From: Lentzea albida | GTDB taxonomy: Bacteria > Actinomycetota > Actinomycetes > Mycobacteriales > Pseudonocardiaceae | Reading direction: 5' to 3' | Assembly (NCBI RefSeq): GCF_900111005.1 | Contig: NZ_FOFV01000012.1 | Span: forward strand, 1-64,000 | Length of the DNA: 64,000 nt | Part shown: positions 60,601-64,000 of the stretch, piece after piece | Numbering within the stretch: the first letter of the stretch is position 1 | Layout: every line of letters begins with the position of its first letter | Made by a program: the position numbers and the translations under genes | The notes under the pieces: generated by a model | The model's database searches: none | The model's input: only the letters and a program-made list of their open reading frames with translations | Told to the model about the DNA's origin: nothing

Positions 60601-60711
60601 CCGGACGTGCGGCGGCTGGTCGCCGAGCTCGGCGAGCCGGAACGGCTGACGATCACCAAGGCCGAGGCGCTGCGACGGGTGCGCGAAGAGGCGGGCCTCA
60701 GCACCGGCTGA
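57682..60711 (+). CDS. Large SARP-family regulator (BTAD, NB-ARC, TPR; AfsR-like)
   Basis: About 1009 residues. N-terminal OmpR-like winged helix (VALLGPTAVEADDGTPVDIG, LIDDLWGEQPPADAGNALQS), BTAD (about 95-240, VFRFERLKAAGRLDEALVLW, LMRALCAQGRQSDALGVYAE). The NB-ARC ATPase follows: VTLVGPGGAGKTRLATEV near residue 257, SLLVLDNCEHLIGAAAEF, NLRVLATSREPLAI, RLDGMPLALELAAARLRSM. A helical TPR C-terminus follows. Start taken at the GTG before RVALLGP; GTG 57661 is the alternative. It converges with the DrrAB exporter, whose promoter carries 11-bp repeats typical of SARP sites, so it probably activates that exporter. Confidence 0.92.
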   Translation: MRVALLGPTAVEADDGTPVDIGGARVRMLLARLALDPGRPVPTTTLIDDLWGEQPPADAGNALQSLVSRLRKVCPVALEPGGYRLGVATEDVDVFRFERLKAAGRLDEALVLWRGDALADVREAPFAGPTAARLEEARLAAEEDRGELDVAALTALHEKHPLRERLAGLLMRALCAQGRQSDALGVYAEVRGRLADELGVDPSQELQDVHLAALRGELGPRPVVDRLPVRLTSFVGRDDELAEIAALLGQARLVTLVGPGGAGKTRLATEVAARHPLHGKGRVWFAALAGIRAAEDLAGAVLSAFELTFTGDPRRRAAEGMDRIAEVLGAGESLLVLDNCEHLIGAAAEFTTELLRRVPNLRVLATSREPLAIDGESLCQIGPLAVPNGQADVAGFGSVRLFLDRASAVKPGFRLDESTVDDVRLICRRLDGMPLALELAAARLRSMTIRQITQRLDDRFRLLTSGSRTALPRQRTLRAVVEWSWDLLTDEELRLARRLAVFPAGADLDAIEAVCLPDALYVLTSLVEKSIVDAVEIDGEPRYRMLETIRVYADEQLDASGEKREVVGRFRRYYRELTERWEPLTRTARQLEAIDVYEAEQDNIISALRGAIDDREVELAADLLGGSFWYWLVKGDNERAETSVRDVLALGDLLPPDRAATFRAMQLIMAAVPGVTDPAEAAVVIESCVNSGAVQKYPSLAIALPMLAFLSQNTELARREVQRAAASEDAWARAGAEWALSFMLVDEGDLEGAEQARDRAYDQFTAIGDRWGSAMTLGMKAAFVSHTGDNQAAIDLYERGLAVATELRSQDDAVQQRWRLAAEYARMGDHAAAAREVVAAEQFVRDVGNDQLSTMLGYAKAEVVLRAGDVEQARALSRSFRQQATASASFGSFVAEWAAMLDARIALADGDLDGAAAFTAEAVRTTSERADMPDLATVTELLALVRHAQGRDDATVRVLALAHVIRGRLDMGDPDVRRLVAELGEPERLTITKAEALRRVREEAGLSTG

Positions 60712-60724
60712 GACCCGCCTCTTC
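60685..60724. terminator. Bidirectional terminator, 18-bp stem
   Basis: Arms 60685-60702 (beginning GAAGAGGCGGG) and 60707-60724 (ending CCCGCCTCTTC) pair over 18 bp with one mismatch and an ACCG loop. The stem includes the 3' end of the SARP gene (stop 60709-60711) and lies before the exporter permease stop. It serves both convergent genes. Confidence 0.85.
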
Positions 60725-60730
60725 CGCGAT

Positions 60731-61504
60731 TCACACGCGCTTGCGGTAGGCCCACATCGCGAGCGGGAAGAACACCGCGACCACGGCGACCATCCAGATC
60801 AGCGACCCGGTGAGCGGCCCGGCGATCGCGCCGCCGTTGAGCAGCCCGCGCAGCGCGTCCGACAGGAGGCTGACCGGGCTGATGTCCGCCCAGGCCTTCA
60901 GCCAGCCCGGCATCGTCGAGGTGCCGACGAACACGTTGCTGCCGAACGTCAGCGGCATGATCAGCACGAACATCAGTCCCTGCACGGCCTGCGGGGTCTT
61001 GAGCAGCATGCCCACGAACACCGAGGCCCAGCAGAAGCACAGCCCGAACAGGATCGCGAGCCCCGCCGCGATCAGCAGCTCCGCCGGACCGGTCTGCACC
61101 CGGAAGCCCATGACCGTGGCCACGACCAGCAGCACGACGATGCACACGACGTACCGCACGATGTCCGCCAGCACCGCGCCGATCAGCGGCGCCGACCGGG
61201 CGATCGGCATCGAGCGGAACCGGTCGAACACGCCCTTGGAGACGTCCGTGTTCAGCTGCACGCCCGCCGTCATGCTGGCCTGCAGGATGTTCATGACCAG
61301 GATGCCCGGCACGAGCATCTGCAGGTAGGCGTCGGTGTTCCCGGCGAGCGCACCGCCAAAGAGGTAGGTGAACATCACCAGGAAGACGATCGGCGCGAGC
61401 GTCACGTCCGCCAGCTGCTCGGGGTTCTTGCGGATCTTGAGGATTCCCCGCCAGGCCAGCGCGAGGCCGTGGCGCGCTCCCCGGTCCAGCGCGATCGTGC
61501 TCAT
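60731..61504 (-). CDS. ABC-2 type transporter permease (DrrB-like)
   Basis: 257 residues, six membrane helices: APIVFLVMFTYLFGG, LVPGILVMNILQASMTAGVQ, VRYVVCIVVLLVVATVMGF, LIAAGLAILFGLCFCW, VLIMPLTFGSNVFVGTSTMP with the DrrB/ABC-2 signature, and a last helix before YRKRV. Partner of the ATPase gene just upstream, whose stop overlaps this start (ATGA). Likely exports an amphiphilic compound or antibiotic. Confidence 0.92.
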   Translation of the reverse strand: MSTIALDRGARHGLALAWRGILKIRKNPEQLADVTLAPIVFLVMFTYLFGGALAGNTDAYLQMLVPGILVMNILQASMTAGVQLNTDVSKGVFDRFRSMPIARSAPLIGAVLADIVRYVVCIVVLLVVATVMGFRVQTGPAELLIAAGLAILFGLCFCWASVFVGMLLKTPQAVQGLMFVLIMPLTFGSNVFVGTSTMPGWLKAWADISPVSLLSDALRGLLNGGAIAGPLTGSLIWMVAVVAVFFPLAMWAYRKRV

Positions 61505-62451
61505 GCCAGGCTCCCCTCGGTCTGCTTGCCGGTCAGCGCCAGGAACACCTCGTCGAGCGAGGGCAGCCGCAGCGCCAGCTCGTCCGCGGTGATGCCGGCC
61601 TCGTCGAGCTTGCGGACCAGGGTGGACAGCAGCACCGGGTCGTTCACCGGCGCCGTCAGCAGTCCCGTGTCGTCGTCCCGCGTCGGCCGCGCGCCGGTGA
61701 GGTCACCGAGGATCCGGTAGACGCTGTCGAGGTCGCGCAACGACGTCGGCCGCACCTGCAGCGTCTGCCCGCCGACGCGCCGCTTCAGCTCGTCGGGCCT
61801 GCCCTGCGCCACGACCCGGCCGTGGTCGAACACGGTGATCGAGTCCGCGAGCTGGTCGGCTTCCTCCAGGTACTGCGTGGTGAGCAGGACCGTCACGCCG
61901 TTCGCGACGAGCTTGCGCACCACCGCCCACACCTCGTTGCGGGCGTGCGGGTCCAGCCCCGTCGTCGGCTCGTCGAGGTACAGCACGGACGGGTTGCCGA
62001 CCAGGCTGGCCGCGAGGTCGAGCCGCCGGCGCATGCCCCCCGAGTACGTCTTGGCGGCCCGGCCGGCGGCGTCGGTGAGCTCGAACTGCTCCAGCAACTC
62101 GCGTGCCCTGGCCTTCGCCCCCGCGCGCGAGAAGTCCAGGAGCCGGGCCAGCAACACGAGGTTCTCCGTGCCGGACAGGTCCTCGTCCACCGACGCGTAC
62201 TGCCCGGTCAGCCCGATCAGCGACCGCACCGCCCTCGGGTCCTTCACGACGTCGTGCCCGTGCACCGTCGCGTGTCCCGCGTCCGGGCGCAGCAACGTCG
62301 CCAGCACCCGCACCGCCGTGGTCTTGCCCGCGCCGTTCGGCCCGAGCACGCCCACGACCCTCCCCTCCGGCACCTCGAGGTCGACGCCGTCCAGCGCCTT
62401 GGTCTCCCCGTAGTGCTTGACCAGGCCTTCTGCCCTGATCGCGAGTGCCAT
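61501..62451 (-). CDS. ABC transporter ATP-binding protein (DrrA-like)
   Basis: 316 residues. Walker A LGPNGAGKTTAVRVL, Q loop LIGLTGQYASVDEDLSG (family-specific GQ-SVDE), signature YSGGMRRRLDLAASLVG, Walker B VLYLDEPTTGLDPHARNEV, H loop LLTTQYLEEADQLAD, then the DrrA C-terminal domain (VRPTSLRDLDSVYRIL, LALRLPSLDEVFLALTG). The LDEVFLALTG end is typical of daunorubicin-resistance-type ATPases. GGGAGG precedes the ATG. The promoter carries direct repeats in 11-bp register. Confidence 0.93.
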   Translation of the reverse strand: MALAIRAEGLVKHYGETKALDGVDLEVPEGRVVGVLGPNGAGKTTAVRVLATLLRPDAGHATVHGHDVVKDPRAVRSLIGLTGQYASVDEDLSGTENLVLLARLLDFSRAGAKARARELLEQFELTDAAGRAAKTYSGGMRRRLDLAASLVGNPSVLYLDEPTTGLDPHARNEVWAVVRKLVANGVTVLLTTQYLEEADQLADSITVFDHGRVVAQGRPDELKRRVGGQTLQVRPTSLRDLDSVYRILGDLTGARPTRDDDTGLLTAPVNDPVLLSTLVRKLDEAGITADELALRLPSLDEVFLALTGKQTEGSLA

Positions 62452-62492
62452 CGTTCCTCCCTGTGGTTCAGGAGGAACTGTGCGCCGCCGCG

Positions 62493-62525
62493 CTGGCAGG
62501 CCGCTGGCAGCGCGCTGTCAGCGGC
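62493..62525 (-). promoter_or_regulatory. Second SARP-type array: three 11-bp direct repeats before drrA-like gene
   Basis: CTGGCAG at 62493, CTGGCAG at 62504 and CTGTCAG at 62515 (plus strand), each 11 bp apart. On the minus strand, about ten bases after the last unit, CACAGT (62482-62477) can be a -10, followed by GGGAGG and the ATG at 62451. The array overlaps the 3' end of the lyase gene by a few codons. Confidence 0.6.
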
Positions 62526-63630
62526 TGGCGGCCATCCTGCGCACGGCCTCGGTGATGATCTCGGGTGAGGTGCCGATGTTGAACCGGGCGTGGCCCTCTC
62601 CCCCGCTGCCGAAGCCGGCGCCGGACATCAGGGCGACCCGCCCCCGTTCGAGGAAGAACGCCGCCGGGTCGTCGCTGACTGCCCGGCAGTCGAGCCAGGC
62701 CAGGAAGGTGGACTCGGAGGGCCGGTAGCCGATCTCCGGCAGGTGCTCGGCGAGCAGGTCCTGGAGCAGCCTGCGGTTCTCGTCGAGGCCTTGCAGCAAC
62801 GCGTCGAGCCATGCGCCGCCCTCCCGGAACGCGGCGGCGTGGGCGATCGCGCCGAAGTGGCTCGGCCCGTGGCTGACCTCCTCGGGCAGTGTCGCGAGCT
62901 CGTCGGTGTTCGAGATCGCGACCGCCGCCCGCACCGCCGCCAGGTTCCAGCCCTTCGACGCCGACATGAGCGACAGGCCGACGGGGTCGACGCTGAGGTA
63001 GGGAACGAACCTCGCGCTCGCGGAGACGAGCGGCGCGTGGATCTCGTCGGCGATCACGCGGATCCCGTACCGCGCGGCCAGTCGCGCGAGCGCGGTCAGC
63101 TCCTCCGCGGTGTGGACGGCGCCGGTCGGGTTCTGCGGGTTGCACAGCAGGTACACCGGGCGGTCGGCCTTGACGTGCCGGAACGTCCTCTCCAGCACCT
63201 CCAGGTCGAGGCGCCCGTTGCGCAGCGGTGCCTCCACGACCGCGCGGCCCATGCTCCGGACGAAGAGGTAGAACGGCGGGTACACCGGTGGGCTGACGAT
63301 CACCGGAGCGCCGGGCCCGGAGACCAGCTTGACCAGTTCGACCACGCCGAGCATCACGTCGGACACGAGAGCGGTGCGCCCGACCGGCAGGTCCCAGTCC
63401 CAGCGCTGTTTCGCGAAGCCCGCGAGCGCCTCGGGGTAGGCGGTGCCCGCCGGATAGCCGGTGTCACCGAGGGCGAGCGCGTCGGCGATCGCCTTCCTGA
63501 TCGGCTCGGCGGGGTCGACGTCCATCTCCGCGATCCACAGCGGCAGCACGTCCTCGGGGAACTCCCGCCACTTCGCGCTGGTGCGCTGCCGCACCCGTTC
63601 CCACGACACCTGGCTCAGCGGGTTCGGCAT
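62518..63630 (-). CDS. MalY/PatB-type cystathionine beta-lyase-like aminotransferase
   Basis: 370 residues, fold-type I PLP enzyme. RTSAKWREFPEDVLPLWIAE MDVDP opening, YPAGTAYPEALAGFA, SPPVYPPFYLFVRSM, LLCNPQNPTGAVHT, VIADEIHAPLV and SASKGWNLAAVRAAV with lysine 226 are typical of MalY/PatB C-S lyases. Expected to cleave cystathionine or related thioethers. The ATG at 63630 is preceded seven bases upstream by TACCTT, so leaderless translation is likely; a TTG nine bases upstream is an alternative start. Confidence 0.87.
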   Translation of the reverse strand: MPNPLSQVSWERVRQRTSAKWREFPEDVLPLWIAEMDVDPAEPIRKAIADALALGDTGYPAGTAYPEALAGFAKQRWDWDLPVGRTALVSDVMLGVVELVKLVSGPGAPVIVSPPVYPPFYLFVRSMGRAVVEAPLRNGRLDLEVLERTFRHVKADRPVYLLCNPQNPTGAVHTAEELTALARLAARYGIRVIADEIHAPLVSASARFVPYLSVDPVGLSLMSASKGWNLAAVRAAVAISNTDELATLPEEVSHGPSHFGAIAHAAAFREGGAWLDALLQGLDENRRLLQDLLAEHLPEIGYRPSESTFLAWLDCRAVSDDPAAFFLERGRVALMSGAGFGSGGEGHARFNIGTSPEIITEAVRRMAASR

Positions 63631-63637
63631 GAACCTC

Positions 63638-63643
63638 AAGGTA
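63638..63643 (-). promoter_or_regulatory. -10 box of a probable leaderless promoter
   Basis: Minus-strand TACCTT, seven bases before the lyase ATG (63630). Confidence 0.35.
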
Positions 63644-63675
63644 GATCACCCGGCGCGGGCCGTCACGTGCCCAGC

Positions 63676-63706
63676 GGGGCCGCACCCCCGGTGGGAGTGC
63701 GGCCCC
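63676..63706 (-). terminator. Terminator hairpin
   Basis: GGGGCCGCAC (63676-63685) and GTGCGGCCCC (63697-63706) form a perfect 10-bp stem, 16 bp beyond the stop of the peptidase gene at 63722. Confidence 0.8.
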
Positions 63707-63721
63707 TGCCGGCGAAGCGGA

Positions 63722-64000
63722 TCAGGCGAACGGCGACCTGTCGATGCCGCAGGTCTTCTGAGCGGGCAGCACACCGGTGAAGAGGTACTCGCGCTTCACC
63801 TTCTCGGCGCACGTGCTGCGCACGTACATCGACGTGTGCCCGTAGCCCTCGACGGTCAGGAACCCGGTGCGCGCCATCTCCGCGGCGCCGTCCTGGGCAC
63901 CGTGCAGCGGCGTGGACGGGTCGAACCTGCTGTTGACGAACAGGATCGGCGCCGAAGTCCGGCGGTTCCACGGACCCGTGTAGCGGTCCTCGTCCCGGCC
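63722..64000 (-). CDS. C-terminal part of a secreted tripeptidyl aminopeptidase-like alpha/beta hydrolase
   Basis: The last 92 residues of a gene entering from the right edge; too incomplete to have a start here. The visible part has ILFVNSRFDPSTPLHGAQ with the catalytic aspartate of the TAP-like C-terminal domain, VEGYGHTSMYV with the histidine, and two cysteines (STCAEK, KTCGID) that usually form a disulfide in the secreted SlpD/E-like and Tap peptidases of actinomycetes. Transcribed toward the lyase gene and ended by the hairpin at 63676-63706. Confidence 0.85.
   Translation of the reverse strand, partial: GRDEDRYTGPWNRRTSAPILFVNSRFDPSTPLHGAQDGAAEMARTGFLTVEGYGHTSMYVRSTCAEKVKREYLFTGVLPAQKTCGIDRSPFA

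Overview
The window is 64 kb of very GC-rich DNA with strong third-position GC bias, many GTG starts, SARP and LAL regulators, PaaX and CGNR regulators, a DrrAB-type exporter and many stop/start overlaps. This fits a filamentous actinomycete, most likely of the Pseudonocardiaceae (Lentzea/Saccharothrix-like); the family assignment is an inference from gene style. No rRNA, tRNA or CRISPR array was seen.

Layout. 0-0.3 kb: right end of an IS481-type element. 0.3-5 kb: a TetR-like regulator, a small winged-helix-like protein and a phosphohistidine dikinase-like protein as an overlapping operon, then a sugar-nucleotide epimerase-like protein and a membrane protein. 5.2-7.8 kb: a NarL-type two-component pair. 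7.8-10.1 kb: a large secreted protein with five C-x8-C motifs. 10.3-18.2 kb: an aromatic acid catabolic island with two divergent arms. The minus arm is cupin, TesB thioesterase, aryl-CoA ligase and a flavin monooxygenase/old-yellow-enzyme fusion. The plus arm is a Rid protein, a fumarylacetoacetase-family hydrolase and PaaX. The thioesterase carries an in-frame array of 84-bp repeats between its two hotdog halves. 18.2-19.7 kb: VanY-type lipoprotein, small ferredoxin-like protein and glutathione peroxidase. 19.66-20.29 kb: an internally deleted, MITE-like derivative of the same IS481 element.

21.4-26.4 kb holds the best candidate for an undescribed system: a SARP regulator, a 34-residue precursor-like peptide, an S2P/M50 metalloprotease with an N-terminal PqqD/RRE-like region, a large TPR protein with a degenerate ATPase-like front end and a flavin reductase. 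The peptide promoter carries three 11-bp direct repeats in the arrangement SARPs bind. A 12-bp-stem hairpin lies between peptide and protease.

26.4-31.6 kb is a run of small enzymes and regulators. 31.6-37.5 kb: a methyltransferase and a hydrolase-glycosyltransferase fusion, divergent from a LAL regulator. 37.5-47.3 kb: VOC, DedA, secreted lipase-like protein, a second two-component pair whose kinase has an extra C-terminal exported domain, an ACR3-like transporter, a dehalogenase-type hydrolase, a tartrate-dehydrogenase-like enzyme and a frameshifted LysR gene. 47.4-53 kb: secreted GH3 glucosidase with CBM6, a GT87 mannosyltransferase-like protein, VanZ and a third two-component pair. 53-57.6 kb: dialkylglycine decarboxylase with a divergent LysR, an LLM flavin oxidoreductase and a LanC-like protein with a CCG zinc motif. 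57.7-64 kb: a large SARP-NB-ARC-TPR regulator, a DrrAB exporter preceded by a second 11-bp repeat array, a MalY-type lyase and the end of a secreted peptidase.

A recurring feature is a TAnnnT -10 box 6-8 nt before the start codon without a Shine-Dalgarno sequence, implying many leaderless mRNAs.
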